NCBI RefSeq assembly: GCF_014779665.1
Contig: NZ_JACXYY010000007.1
Location: 124,001 to 188,000, forward strand
Direction of reading: 5' to 3'
DNA length: 64,000 bases
DNA from: Nocardioides hwasunensis
Lineage (GTDB): Bacteria > Actinomycetota > Actinomycetes > Propionibacteriales > Nocardioidaceae
Of the stretch, positions 24,799 to 32,996 are shown piece after piece. Below the pieces are notes generated by a model, which was not told where the DNA came from, did not search any database, and saw nothing but the letters and a program-made list of their open reading frames with translations. Made by a program: the position numbers and the translations under genes. Position 1 is the first letter of the stretch. Each line of letters opens with the position of its first letter.

Positions 24799-25534
24799 CG
24801 ACCCGACCCAGGCCACCGCGCTCGCCGTGATCGACGGCGGCCTGCGCCTCATCAGCGGGATGGACGTGGCCATCACCGGCGCGCTCCACCGCTCGACCCC
24901 GCCCCTCCCGCCGTTCGTGCTGGCGCAGTGGCGCGCGGTCGCCGCGGAGCTCCACGGATTCGTCTCCGACCTCCGCGCGGAGGTCGTCGCGACGGGGGAC
25001 ACCTGGACGATCCGCGGCGCCGCGGACCAGTGGGCGACGATGGCGGGCATCCTCAAGGCCGCGGCCGCGGAGATCGACGCGGACCAGCTGGCCGCCGACG
25101 ACGGGTTCGCCGGGGCGGCGGCGAGTGCGTACCGCGACGCGGCGCCGGCCCAGCGCGACGCCTACGCCTGGGCGTTCAAGGACGTCGCCGACCGCGTCGC
25201 GGGCGAGCTGGACGAGCTGGCCGACCTCACCGGCGAGTACCTCGCCGCCGCGGCCACCTGCGCCTTCGAGCTGGCCCTGGCCTGCGTGACCCTGGGCCGC
25301 TCGCTGACGGGGGTGTCCTTCGCCCAGCAGCTGGCTCAGGTCGCCGGCTTCGCCGCGGGCGCTCGCAGCAGCATCGAGACCTGGCTCACCGTGCTGCTGG
25401 AGTTCTCCGACCACAGCGGTGACATCGCGATGAGGTGGCTCGAGCTGCGTCAGGACACCAGCCTGTCCGTCCTGCCCGGCGGGAGCTGGCCGAAGGCCGT
25501 GGTCCCGGGCTTCGACCGCACGAGCGGACCCTGA
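24791..25534 (+). CDS. WXG-like helical protein, possible type VII substrate
   Basis: A 247-aa Ala-rich helical protein. The first part (RGAADQWATMAGILKAAAAEIDADQL, then SAYRDAAPAQRDAYAWAF) resembles WXG100-family helices; a hydrophobic Ala-rich segment (about residues 155-185, YLAAAATCAFELALACVTLG) may insert in a membrane. No toxin domain is present at the C-terminus, unlike typical LXG/WXG effectors. The GTG overlaps the previous gene by 8 bp. Exact function unknown. Confidence 0.55.
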   Translation: MGDDPTQATALAVIDGGLRLISGMDVAITGALHRSTPPLPPFVLAQWRAVAAELHGFVSDLRAEVVATGDTWTIRGAADQWATMAGILKAAAAEIDADQLAADDGFAGAAASAYRDAAPAQRDAYAWAFKDVADRVAGELDELADLTGEYLAAAATCAFELALACVTLGRSLTGVSFAQQLAQVAGFAAGARSSIETWLTVLLEFSDHSGDIAMRWLELRQDTSLSVLPGGSWPKAVVPGFDRTSGP

Positions 25535-25549
25535 GCCCACCGGCCTGTC

Positions 25550-25852
25550 ATGCTCGACGGCGTGAGCGAGCCCGGTGACGACGAGAAGTGGCTGGTGGTC
25601 GACGGCCGGCGCTGGCGGCGTACGGACCCGGCGATCCCGGAGGCCGAGCTCGCCCGCCTGAAGTCGCACCTGGGCCGCGGCAGGTCCGGCGTGCGCATGG
25701 CGTCGTCCGACGCGGAGCTGGAGGCGACCCGGCACCGGACGCAGCTGGCGAAGGTCGGCCTCGGCGAGCGCGGCACCCCGTGGTGGGAGCAGACCGACTC
25801 CCAGCGGCGGGAGCGCTGGGAGTCGGCGCTGGCGGAGCTCGACGGGCTGTGA
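25550..25852 (+). CDS. Conserved actinobacterial hypothetical protein (KSHLGRGRS / GLGERGTPWWE)
   Basis: A 100-aa soluble, charged protein. Conserved-looking blocks are WLVVDGRRWRRTDPAIPE, LKSHLGRGRS and AKVGLGERGTPWWEQTDSQRRERW. I recall similar streptomycete proteins annotated, without evidence, as biopolymer transporter Tol; no function is supported. A GTG at 25562 (VSEPGDDEKW) is an alternative start. It converges on the YCII gene with only 1 bp between the stop codons. Confidence 0.65.
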   Translation: MLDGVSEPGDDEKWLVVDGRRWRRTDPAIPEAELARLKSHLGRGRSGVRMASSDAELEATRHRTQLAKVGLGERGTPWWEQTDSQRRERWESALAELDGL

Positions 25853-25853
25853 G

Positions 25854-26219
25854 TCAGCCGAGGCCGTCGAACGATCGGACCTCGACCTTGCCGCGGCACG
25901 CGGCCGAGCCCTCGGCGGCGAGCCGGAGCGCGGTGTCGAGGTCGGGCACGTCGACGATCCAGAAGCCGGCGAGCAGCTCCTTGGACTCCAGGTAGGGGCC
26001 GTCGGTCACGACCGGGGCGTCGCCCTGACCGTCGACGACCTTGGCCTCGGTGGCGGCGCGAAGGCCGCCGGCGAAGACCCAGTGGCCGTCGGCCCTGAGC
26101 TGGTCGTTGAACCTCTCGGTGGCGGCGAAGGCCTCGTCCCGGTCCTCCCGGGACGGGTAGCCCCCGAGCTCGGGATCCAGGTCGGCCGCGCCGTGGACGG
26201 TCATCAGGTACTGCGACAT
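25854..26219 (-). CDS. YCII-related (DGPF family) protein, complete
   Basis: A 121-aa protein of the DGPF/YCII family with the full set: SQYLMTVHG at the N-terminus, GHWVFAGGL, the signature TDGPYLESKE, LLAGFWIVDVPDLDTAL, and CRGKVEVRSFDG. The paralogue beside the ECF42 sigma factor at 7.4 kb lacks the central part. No sigma gene adjoins this copy; it diverges instead from the S9 peptidase operon. Biochemical role of the family is not established. Confidence 0.87.
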   Translation of the reverse strand: MSQYLMTVHGAADLDPELGGYPSREDRDEAFAATERFNDQLRADGHWVFAGGLRAATEAKVVDGQGDAPVVTDGPYLESKELLAGFWIVDVPDLDTALRLAAEGSAACRGKVEVRSFDGLG

Positions 26220-26372
26220 GGCGGTGCTCCTCTTCTCGTGGGTGATTCGATCAGGCGGCGGTGATCTGGCGGAAGAGGTCGTCGTCGACGACCTTGGGAA
26301 GGGTTTCTCACCCACTCCACGAACGGATGGGAGCAGATCCGACAGGTGCGACCGGAGAAGTTCGAGCGAGTT

Positions 26373-26389
26373 AGTCAGGAGCACTGACT
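26373..26389. promoter_or_regulatory. Predicted TetR operator A (AGTCA-N7-TGACT)
   Basis: AGTCAGGAGCACTGACT is a 17-bp palindrome (6-bp arms) lying 8 bp before a possible -10 GACAAT (26398-26403), so a bound repressor would block the S9 peptidase operon. The same AGTCA-N7-TGACT pattern recurs at 31121-31137 beside tetR. Confidence 0.6.
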
Positions 26390-26423
26390 GCTCAACTGAC
26401 AATGACCCTTGCGTCCGGTCGCG

Positions 26424-26447
26424 GGCTGGGGTTGACTCGCCCCAGCC
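26424..26447 (+). promoter_or_regulatory. Leader hairpin before the S9 peptidase gene
   Basis: GGCTGGGG and CCCCAGCC form a perfect 8-bp stem with an 8-nt loop (TTGACTCG), ending 7 nt before the GAGGAGG ribosome site. It may affect translation or early termination. Confidence 0.4.
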
Positions 26448-26463
26448 GATCCGAGGAGGCCGC

Positions 26464-28329
26464 GTGCCAGATCCCCAGCTCACCAGGTGGTTCCCGAGTG
26501 GTGCCGTGCTCACCGCGCGTGCGGCGTCGGGTCCTGCGGGGCTGTGCCTCGTGGTCGAGGACGGGCCCGAGCACGGCATCGGTCGGGTGCTCGACCTGCG
26601 CACGCTCGAGCTCGGTCCCGTCCTGCCGTTCGCAGTCGGCTTCGACTCACTGCTCTCCCCGGACGGGTCGTGGGTCGTGGGCCTCGACGACGACGGTGGC
26701 AGCGAGGTCGGTGGCCTGGTCGCCCGGAGCGTGGACGGCACCGAGGTGCGGCCCCTCACCGACCGGGCGCCGTTCGTCCTACGCGGCCTGGAGTACGCCG
26801 CCGCCGGCGCGCACCTGCTGGCCACGATCGTCGACGAGGACGGTCACCACCTCCTCCACGTGCCGGTGGCCGACCCGTCAGCCGCGTCCGTGCTGTTCAG
26901 CTCGCCCGAGGAGAGCTGGTTCGGCCACCTCTCGGCCGACGGCACGCTCGCCTGCGCCGACACGACCGACCACGTCCCCGGCGTACGACGTCCCGCGGTG
27001 AGCGTCGTCGACGTCACCACCCGCCGCGTGGTCGCCGTCGCCGACGACCTCCCGGACGGCGGTCCAGTGCGCGCCGTGCGGTTCTCGGCCACGCCCGGGG
27101 ACCCGCGGATCCTGCTGGCCACCGAGCGCAGCGGCTTCGCTCGCCCTGCCCTCTGGGACCCGATGAGCGGGGAGCGGCGTGACTACGAGCTGCCCGAGCT
27201 CGAGGCGGACGCGATCGTCCTGGACTGGCACGCGGAGACCGGCACGATCCTCGTCGTCGACGCCCTCCCGGGCCGCCACCGCCTCCTCGCGGTCGACGAG
27301 CACTCGGGCGCGGTGCGGGTGCTGCGCGACGAGGGGGGCAGCGTCTGCGAGCCCGACGTCGCCTCGGTCTTCCCCCACTACGCCCAGTCCTTCCTGGCCC
27401 CCGACGGCCGGGTGGTCGTGCTCGCCTCGTCCTGGACGACACCCCTGCACGTCGAGGTGACCGACGGCGCCGAGACCCGGGTCGTCGTGCCGCCCGTCGA
27501 GGTGCCGGCCGGGATCCCGCTGGCGTCGCAGCTGGTCGACAGCGCGGACGGGACGCCGGTGCAGCTCTGGTGGGCGGTGCCCGACGGCCCGCCCCGCGGC
27601 ACGATCCTGCAGATCCACGGCGGCCCGAACCTCGTCACCTTGGACCGCTTCCACCCTGACGTCCAGGCCTGGCTGGCGAGCGGCTTCGCCGTCGGCTGCC
27701 TCAACTACCGCGGCTCGGTGACCTTCGGGCGGACCTTTCGCGAGGGCTTCTGGGGCGTCGGCGGCGACCGCGAGATCGAGGACGTGGAGGCTGCGCTCGA
27801 CTGGCTGCGCGGCCGCGGCCTGGCCGACCCTGCATCGACGTTCATCACCGGTGCGTCCTACGGCGGTCACATGAGCCTGCTGTCGGTGGGCCGGCTCCCC
27901 GACCGCTTCGCCGGCGCCCTCGCGATCGTCGCCATGGCCGACTGGGAGGCCGCGTGGGACGAGATGAACCCGGCGCTCCGCAAGACCTGGACCAGCTTCA
28001 TGTCGCTCGCCCCCGACGGGTCGTTCGACTCCTCGCGGATCGACGAGACCCTGAAGCGCTTCTCCCCGATCAACCACGTCGACCGGGTGCGCGCCTCGGT
28101 CTGGCTGCACCAGGGCAGTCGCGACACCAGGACCCCGCCGTCACAGGCGCGCAGCTACGGCGACCGGCTGCGGGCGGCGGGTGGAGACGTGCTGGTCGAG
28201 TGGTTCGACGCAGGCCACGAGCCGACCGGCAGCGAGGCGGCCCGGCACGAGTGTGACCGGCTCCTCGAGCTCGTCGAGGCACGCCTCGTCGGCACCGCGT
28301 GGCGCGACCTGGACGGGCTCGATGGCTGA
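26464..28329 (+). CDS. S9 family prolyl oligopeptidase-type peptidase
   Basis: A 621-aa cytosolic serine peptidase. An N-terminal beta-propeller with WD-like strands (about residues 1-360) precedes an alpha/beta-hydrolase domain. The triad is intact: Ser465 in GASYGGH, Asp554 in GSRDTRTPPSQ and His585 in FDAGHEP; an oxyanion HGGP also occurs. No signal peptide is seen. GTG start with GAGGAGG upstream. First gene of an operon with a hydrolase (8-bp overlap) and an M20 peptidase, so it probably degrades an imported peptide or peptide-like compound. Confidence 0.9.
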   Translation: MPDPQLTRWFPSGAVLTARAASGPAGLCLVVEDGPEHGIGRVLDLRTLELGPVLPFAVGFDSLLSPDGSWVVGLDDDGGSEVGGLVARSVDGTEVRPLTDRAPFVLRGLEYAAAGAHLLATIVDEDGHHLLHVPVADPSAASVLFSSPEESWFGHLSADGTLACADTTDHVPGVRRPAVSVVDVTTRRVVAVADDLPDGGPVRAVRFSATPGDPRILLATERSGFARPALWDPMSGERRDYELPELEADAIVLDWHAETGTILVVDALPGRHRLLAVDEHSGAVRVLRDEGGSVCEPDVASVFPHYAQSFLAPDGRVVVLASSWTTPLHVEVTDGAETRVVVPPVEVPAGIPLASQLVDSADGTPVQLWWAVPDGPPRGTILQIHGGPNLVTLDRFHPDVQAWLASGFAVGCLNYRGSVTFGRTFREGFWGVGGDREIEDVEAALDWLRGRGLADPASTFITGASYGGHMSLLSVGRLPDRFAGALAIVAMADWEAAWDEMNPALRKTWTSFMSLAPDGSFDSSRIDETLKRFSPINHVDRVRASVWLHQGSRDTRTPPSQARSYGDRLRAAGGDVLVEWFDAGHEPTGSEAARHECDRLLELVEARLVGTAWRDLDGLDG

Positions 28330-29233
28330 CGTCGGGGCGGACGACCTCGGGGTCGACGGGCTCGCGCACCGGCGGATCGAGCGCGACGGCGTCGGCATCG
28401 CCACCTGGTCCGGCGGCAGTGGTGACACCGTCGTGCTGTTGCACGGCTATCCGCAGACCTCCCACATGTGGCGCCACCTCGTGCCCGCGCTGCTGGAGGA
28501 CCACCACGTGGTCCTCGCCGACCTCCGCGGCTACGGCGCGTCCGACGCACCAGAGCCCGGCCCCGGCGATGCGTCGTACGCCAAGCGCGAGATGGCTGCC
28601 GACGTCGCCCTGGTGCTCGACACGCTGGGCGTCGACTCGGCCCACCTGGTGGGCCACGACCGCGGAGGGCGGGTGGTGCACCGCTTCTGCCTGGACTTCC
28701 CCGAGCTGGTGCGGACCGCTGCGGTGCTCGACATCGTGCCGAGCCTCCACATGTTCGAGCACGTCGACCGGGCGATGGCCGAGGCCTACTTCCACTGGTT
28801 CTTCCTCGCCCGTGGCGGCGGCCTGCCCGAGACGCTCCTGCGGGCCGACCCCGACACCTGGATCCGCAGCAGGTTCGCCGGTCGGCACCGCGACGGCTTC
28901 GTCTTCGAGGAGTCCGCCGTCCAGGCGTACGCCGACGCGTTCCGGCGCCCGGGTGTCGTCGAGGCCACCTGTGCCGACTACCGCGCGGCCGCGGGCATCG
29001 ACCTCGAGCACGACCGCGCGGACCGCGAGGCCGGCCGCACTGTGCAGAGCCCGCTGCTCGTGGGGTGGGGGACGAGCGGCTACGTCGGCCGGTCGTTCGC
29101 CGTGCCCGAGGTGTGGTCGGGCTTCGCCGCCGACGTGCATCCCGCTCCGATCGAGGCGGACCACTACGTCGCGGAGGAGAACCCCGCGGCGACGCTGGCC
29201 GCGCTCGACGACTTCTGGACGGTGACCCGATGA
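28322..29233 (+). CDS. Alpha/beta hydrolase of the haloacetate (fluoroacetate) dehalogenase type
   Basis: A 303-aa hydrolase. Against the fluoroacetate dehalogenase of Rhodopseudomonas palustris the active-site pattern is matched at nearly the same numbers: nucleophile Asp113 and carboxylate-binding Arg114 and Arg117 in GHDRGGRVVHR, Asp137 in LDIVP, halide-pocket His158-Trp159 in FHWFF, Tyr220 in DYR and base His281 in ADHYVAEENP. The enzyme would cleave a C-F or C-Cl bond of a haloacetate-like substrate; epoxide hydrolysis is the main alternative. Overlaps neighbours by 8 and 4 bp. Confidence 0.75.
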   Translation: MADVGADDLGVDGLAHRRIERDGVGIATWSGGSGDTVVLLHGYPQTSHMWRHLVPALLEDHHVVLADLRGYGASDAPEPGPGDASYAKREMAADVALVLDTLGVDSAHLVGHDRGGRVVHRFCLDFPELVRTAAVLDIVPSLHMFEHVDRAMAEAYFHWFFLARGGGLPETLLRADPDTWIRSRFAGRHRDGFVFEESAVQAYADAFRRPGVVEATCADYRAAAGIDLEHDRADREAGRTVQSPLLVGWGTSGYVGRSFAVPEVWSGFAADVHPAPIEADHYVAEENPAATLAALDDFWTVTR

Positions 29234-30348
29234 CGACCGACGAGGCACGCGTGCTCGACCGGCTGGAGCGGCTGGTCTCGATGGAGACCCCGTCCGGTGA
29301 CGCCCCGCGGCTCGACGCGCTCCACGACGTCGTCGGCGGGTGGGGCGCCGAGGTGCTCGGCCGCAGGCCGGAGCGGGTGGTCGTCGAGGGCGTGCCCCAT
29401 CTGCTGTGGCGCGCGACCGACGAGCCCTCCGTCCTGCTGCTGGGGCACCTCGACACCGTCTTCCCGGCCGGCACCACGGAGCGTCGTCCGTTCCGGGTGG
29501 ACGACGGCCGCGCATCCGGGCCCGGGGTGTTCGACATGAAGGCGGGGGTGGTGATCGCCCTCGAGGCGCTGGAGCGGGTCGCCCGTCCGGAGCGGGTCGC
29601 CCTGCTGCTGACCGGCGACGAGGAGGTCGGCTCGGTCACCTCGCGCTCACTGATCGAGGAGGTGGCGAGGACGGCGGCTGCCGTCCTCGTGCTGGAGCCC
29701 AGCCTCGCCGGCGCCCTCAAGGTGGGCCGCAAGGGCGGCAGCTTCTACCACCTGGACTTCCACGGCCGGGCCGCGCACGCGGGCCTCGAGCCCGAGCGGG
29801 GCCGCAACGCGCTGCTCGAGCTCGCCCGGTGGGCGCTCGAGCTGCCCGGGCTGGCCAACCACGACCTCGGCACGACCGTGACCCCGACCGTGGCGTCGGC
29901 CGGCACCACCGTCAACGTGGTGCCCGACCGAGCCACGCTCACCGTCGACGTACGCGCGACGACGCTCGACGAGCAGACCCGCGTCGACGAGGCCGTGCGC
30001 GCGATGGTCGAGCGGCACCGCGGCGCGAACGGCGTCGACGTCCACGTGGACGGGGGCATCAACCGCCCCCCGCTGGAGACGTCCGGCTCGGAGGCGCTCG
30101 TCGCGCTGTGCCGGGGGGAGGCTCGACGGCTGGGGCTCGCGGAGCCCGACGCGGTGTCCGTGGGCGGGGCGTCGGACGGCAACTTCACCGCGGCCCTCGG
30201 CATCCCGACGCTCGACGGGCTCGGGCCGAACGGCGACGGCGCCCACGCCGAGCACGAGTGGGTGGAGGTCTCCTCGATCGGGCAGCGAGCCGCGATCGTC
30301 GGGGGGATGGTCGACGTGCTGACCGGCGTCCGCGTCCCGGAGGAGTGA
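29230..30348 (+). CDS. M20 family metallopeptidase (carboxypeptidase G2-like)
   Basis: A 372-aa zinc-dependent aminoacyl/peptide hydrolase. Zinc-site residues are in place: His73 and Asp75 (GHLDTV), Asp102 (FDMKAG), catalytic Glu131 and Glu132 (GDEEVGS), Glu156 (LEPS), and a C-terminal His in HAEHEW. The dimerisation domain (GRAAHAGLEPERGRNA) is present. Like glutamate carboxypeptidase, it should remove an acyl group or C-terminal residue. It starts inside the hydrolase stop (ATGA). Converges on tetR with 2 bp between stops. Confidence 0.88.
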   Translation: MTTDEARVLDRLERLVSMETPSGDAPRLDALHDVVGGWGAEVLGRRPERVVVEGVPHLLWRATDEPSVLLLGHLDTVFPAGTTERRPFRVDDGRASGPGVFDMKAGVVIALEALERVARPERVALLLTGDEEVGSVTSRSLIEEVARTAAAVLVLEPSLAGALKVGRKGGSFYHLDFHGRAAHAGLEPERGRNALLELARWALELPGLANHDLGTTVTPTVASAGTTVNVVPDRATLTVDVRATTLDEQTRVDEAVRAMVERHRGANGVDVHVDGGINRPPLETSGSEALVALCRGEARRLGLAEPDAVSVGGASDGNFTAALGIPTLDGLGPNGDGAHAEHEWVEVSSIGQRAAIVGGMVDVLTGVRVPEE

Positions 30349-30350
30349 GG

Positions 30351-31079
30351 TCAGTCCTCCTGCGCGGACCCACCCTCGGCCGCGATGCGGGCCGCGACGG
30401 ACTCGATGAGCATCTCCACGCCCTGGCCGAACAGCCCGGGATCGCCGATGCTGAGCAGCTTGTCCGACGTCCGCGCGATGTTGGGGAACTCCTCGGCCGA
30501 GAGCTGGCGGTACTCCACCGTCCAGGCCAGCTCGTCCATCGTGCGGGTCTTCTCGGGAAGCGCGTGGAGCGAGGCCTCGAGCGCCGAGACCGCGCGCGTG
30601 AAGTTGCCGAAGACGCGGGTCGCCACGACCGCCGACTCGTCGTCGAGGCCCGCGCGGCGGAAGGCGTCGAGGGCGAACTCGACGTTCTTGAACTCGGTGG
30701 GCCGGCGCGTCGTGCGGGCGGCCATCTGAAGGGCGAGCCCGGGATAGCGCAGGTAGTGCTCGTGGATCAGTCGCGAGATCAGTCGGAGGTCCTCGCGCCA
30801 GTCGCCGGTCGAGACCAGGTCGGCGCCGTAGGACTTGCCGCGCAGCGAGTCGATGAGTTCGAGCACGAGCTCGTCCTTGTCGCGGAAGTGCCGGTAGATC
30901 GAGGTGGAGTGCGCCTGCAGCTCCTCGCCGAGGGCGCCGAAGGTGAGGCCCTCGAGGCCGTCGCGCTCCGCGATCTTCTCCGCCGCCGCGATGATCACGG
31001 ACCGGCTGAGGCTGTCGCGTGGACGACGCTTCTTCGTCGTCGTGGTGCGGGACGGTTTCGCGCTTGCCATGGCATCCAT
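30351..31079 (-). CDS. TetR family transcriptional regulator
   Basis: A 242-aa repressor with an N-terminal basic tail (KPSRTTTTKKRRPRDSLSR) and a TetR helix-turn-helix (AAEKIAERDGLEGLTFGALGEELQAHSTSIYRHFRDKDEL), then a helical ligand-binding domain. It sits between the peptidase operon and the divergent ABC importer. The palindrome AGTCA-N7-TGACT at 31121-31137 lies 41 bp upstream and a copy lies before the S9 gene, so it probably represses both units and itself. An ATG at 31070 is an alternative start. Confidence 0.88.
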   Translation of the reverse strand: MDAMASAKPSRTTTTKKRRPRDSLSRSVIIAAAEKIAERDGLEGLTFGALGEELQAHSTSIYRHFRDKDELVLELIDSLRGKSYGADLVSTGDWREDLRLISRLIHEHYLRYPGLALQMAARTTRRPTEFKNVEFALDAFRRAGLDDESAVVATRVFGNFTRAVSALEASLHALPEKTRTMDELAWTVEYRQLSAEEFPNIARTSDKLLSIGDPGLFGQGVEMLIESVAARIAAEGGSAQED

Positions 31080-31120
31080 CTCTGTCGTGGTCGGACCGGG
31101 CGAGCGTAACTCACGCTCGC

Positions 31121-31137
31121 AGTCAGTCTCGTTGACT
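31121..31137. promoter_or_regulatory. Predicted TetR operator B (AGTCA-N7-TGACT)
   Basis: AGTCAGTCTCGTTGACT has perfect 5-bp arms and a 7-bp spacer, the same geometry as operator A. Its right half is TTGACT, a plausible -35 for the ABC operon, and it lies just upstream of a TACGCT -10 (minus strand, 31103-31108) for tetR, suggesting autoregulation. Confidence 0.6.
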
Positions 31138-31234
31138 ATCAATGTGCCTACAACCATTGCTAACCGGTGTCCGACCGTCCTAGCATGCCGCTGTCCGGCG
31201 GAGTCCGAGCCGCCGCTCCACCCAGGAGGTGCGC

Positions 31235-32953
31235 ATGTCGCGCAACCCACGTCCTTCGGTTGGTCAGCAGGCGCGCGGCAGGCGGCGGGCCTCGGTCCTC
31301 GCGGCCGCCCTCGCGGCGATGCTCGTCAGTGCGTGCTCCAGCGGCGGCGCCGGCGCGCCGCAGCAGGACTCGGCCGACATCCCGGTCGCCGACGGTGGCG
31401 AGGTCGTCATCGGCGCCGAGCAGGAGCCGGACTGCGCCGATTGGCTGGGCACCTGCTCGGGGTCCATCTGGGGCTCCTACATCATGCAGATCACCACGGT
31501 GCCGGTGGCGTTCAACACCCGCCGCGAGGGCGAGGACTGGGCCCCGGTCGCCTCCTCGCTGCTGGCCGCGGAGCCCACCTCGGAGGTCAGGGGCGGCAAG
31601 CAGGTCATCACCTACGAGATCAACCCCGAGGCGGTCTGGTCTGACGGGACGCCGATCACCTCCGCCGACTTCGAGTACACCGCGCTGGAGATCCGCGACG
31701 GGAAGGACATCCTCGACAAGTCCGGCTACGACAAGATCGAGAAGATCCAGACGCCCGACGACGCCACCGTCGTGCTCACGCTCGACGAGCCGTACGCCTC
31801 CTGGAAGCAGTTCTTCAGCTCCTCCTACGGCGTGCTGCCCTCCCACCTGCTGAAGGGCAAGGACCGCGACGCACTGATGAAGGACGGCTACGACTGGAGC
31901 GGCGGCCCGTGGCTGATCGACGAGTGGAAGCGTGGCACCTCGGTGACCCTCGTGCCCAACCCGGAGTGGTGGGGGGAGAAGCCGCACCTCGACAAGGTCA
32001 CCTTCCAGTTCATCGGTGACACCGCCGCTGCCTTCCAGGCGCTGAAGAGCGGCCAGGTCGACGCGCTCTACCCCAGCCCCCAGCTCGACGTGATGAGCCA
32101 GATCGAGTCCGGCATCCCCGGCACCCGCTCCGAGGCCGACGCCCAGACCGGCAACCTCGAGGCCATCTGGCTCAACAACTCCGCCTTCCCGTTCGACTCC
32201 GAGGCCGTCCGGCAGGCGCTGGCGTACTCCATCGACCGCAAGGCGATCGTCACCCGGCTCTTCGGGGCCCTCGACATCACCGAGCCGGCGCAGTCGTTCT
32301 TCACGCCCCTGCTCAGCCGGTTCGGGGAGTCCGACTTCGACCGCTACACCCTCGACCTGGACAAGGTCGACGAGCTGATGACCGGTGACGGCTGGGCCAA
32401 GGACTCGTCGGGCACCTGGGCCAAGGACGGCCGCACCGCGACGTTCGCCGTCGAGACCCTGGCCGGCAACAAGCGTCGCGACCTGACCCTGCAGATCCTC
32501 CAGGACCAGCTCGCCACCGCCGGCTTCGAGATGACGATCAACGCGACGACCCCGGCCGACCTCTTCGGCAAGACCGCGCCCAACGGTGACTTCCAGGCCG
32601 CGCTCTACACGCTGATCGACACCTTCCCCGAGCCGCTGAACCTGTCGTCGACCCTCAAGTCGACGAACGCACCGTCGGAGGCCAACGGCTTCTCCGGGAT
32701 CAACTTCGGCCGGGTCGACATCCCCGGGCTCGACGACGTGCTCGACCGCATCGACAGCGACACCGACGAGGCCGCGCGGGTCGCGGCGTCGAAGGAGGCC
32801 GACCAGCTGATCGCCGAGGCGGTGCCCGCGGTCCCGATGGTGGCGGTGCCGAACGTCCTGCTGTGGAGCGAGAAGCTTGCCGGGCCGATCGCGATCAACC
32901 CCTCGGAGGGTCCGTTCTGGAACCTCGAGGCCTGGGGCCTGGCCGAGCAGTGA
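31235..32953 (+). CDS. ABC transporter substrate-binding lipoprotein, peptide (SBP family 5)
   Basis: A 572-aa lipoprotein with a type II signal peptide (RRRASVLAAALAAMLVSAC, Cys34) anchoring it outside the membrane. The mature part has the family-5 fold: VWSDGTPITSADFEYT, the conserved DGYDWSGGPW loop and LAYSIDRKAIV. This family binds peptides, opines or nickel-type ligands for DppBCDF-like importers. AGGAGGTG is 5 nt before the ATG at 31235, which decides the start over the GTG 6 nt upstream. First gene of the importer operon. Confidence 0.93.
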   Translation: MSRNPRPSVGQQARGRRRASVLAAALAAMLVSACSSGGAGAPQQDSADIPVADGGEVVIGAEQEPDCADWLGTCSGSIWGSYIMQITTVPVAFNTRREGEDWAPVASSLLAAEPTSEVRGGKQVITYEINPEAVWSDGTPITSADFEYTALEIRDGKDILDKSGYDKIEKIQTPDDATVVLTLDEPYASWKQFFSSSYGVLPSHLLKGKDRDALMKDGYDWSGGPWLIDEWKRGTSVTLVPNPEWWGEKPHLDKVTFQFIGDTAAAFQALKSGQVDALYPSPQLDVMSQIESGIPGTRSEADAQTGNLEAIWLNNSAFPFDSEAVRQALAYSIDRKAIVTRLFGALDITEPAQSFFTPLLSRFGESDFDRYTLDLDKVDELMTGDGWAKDSSGTWAKDGRTATFAVETLAGNKRRDLTLQILQDQLATAGFEMTINATTPADLFGKTAPNGDFQAALYTLIDTFPEPLNLSSTLKSTNAPSEANGFSGINFGRVDIPGLDDVLDRIDSDTDEAARVAASKEADQLIAEAVPAVPMVAVPNVLLWSEKLAGPIAINPSEGPFWNLEAWGLAEQ

Positions 32954-32996
32954 CGGGCGAGGACGAGCGCATGCCGGAGCAGCGAGGAGGTCGCCC

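Noticed and set aside
24791..25534. A polymorphic toxin at the end of the WXG-like operon
   Set aside because: The C-terminus has no nuclease, ADP-ribosyltransferase or deaminase motif, and no immunity-like gene follows.
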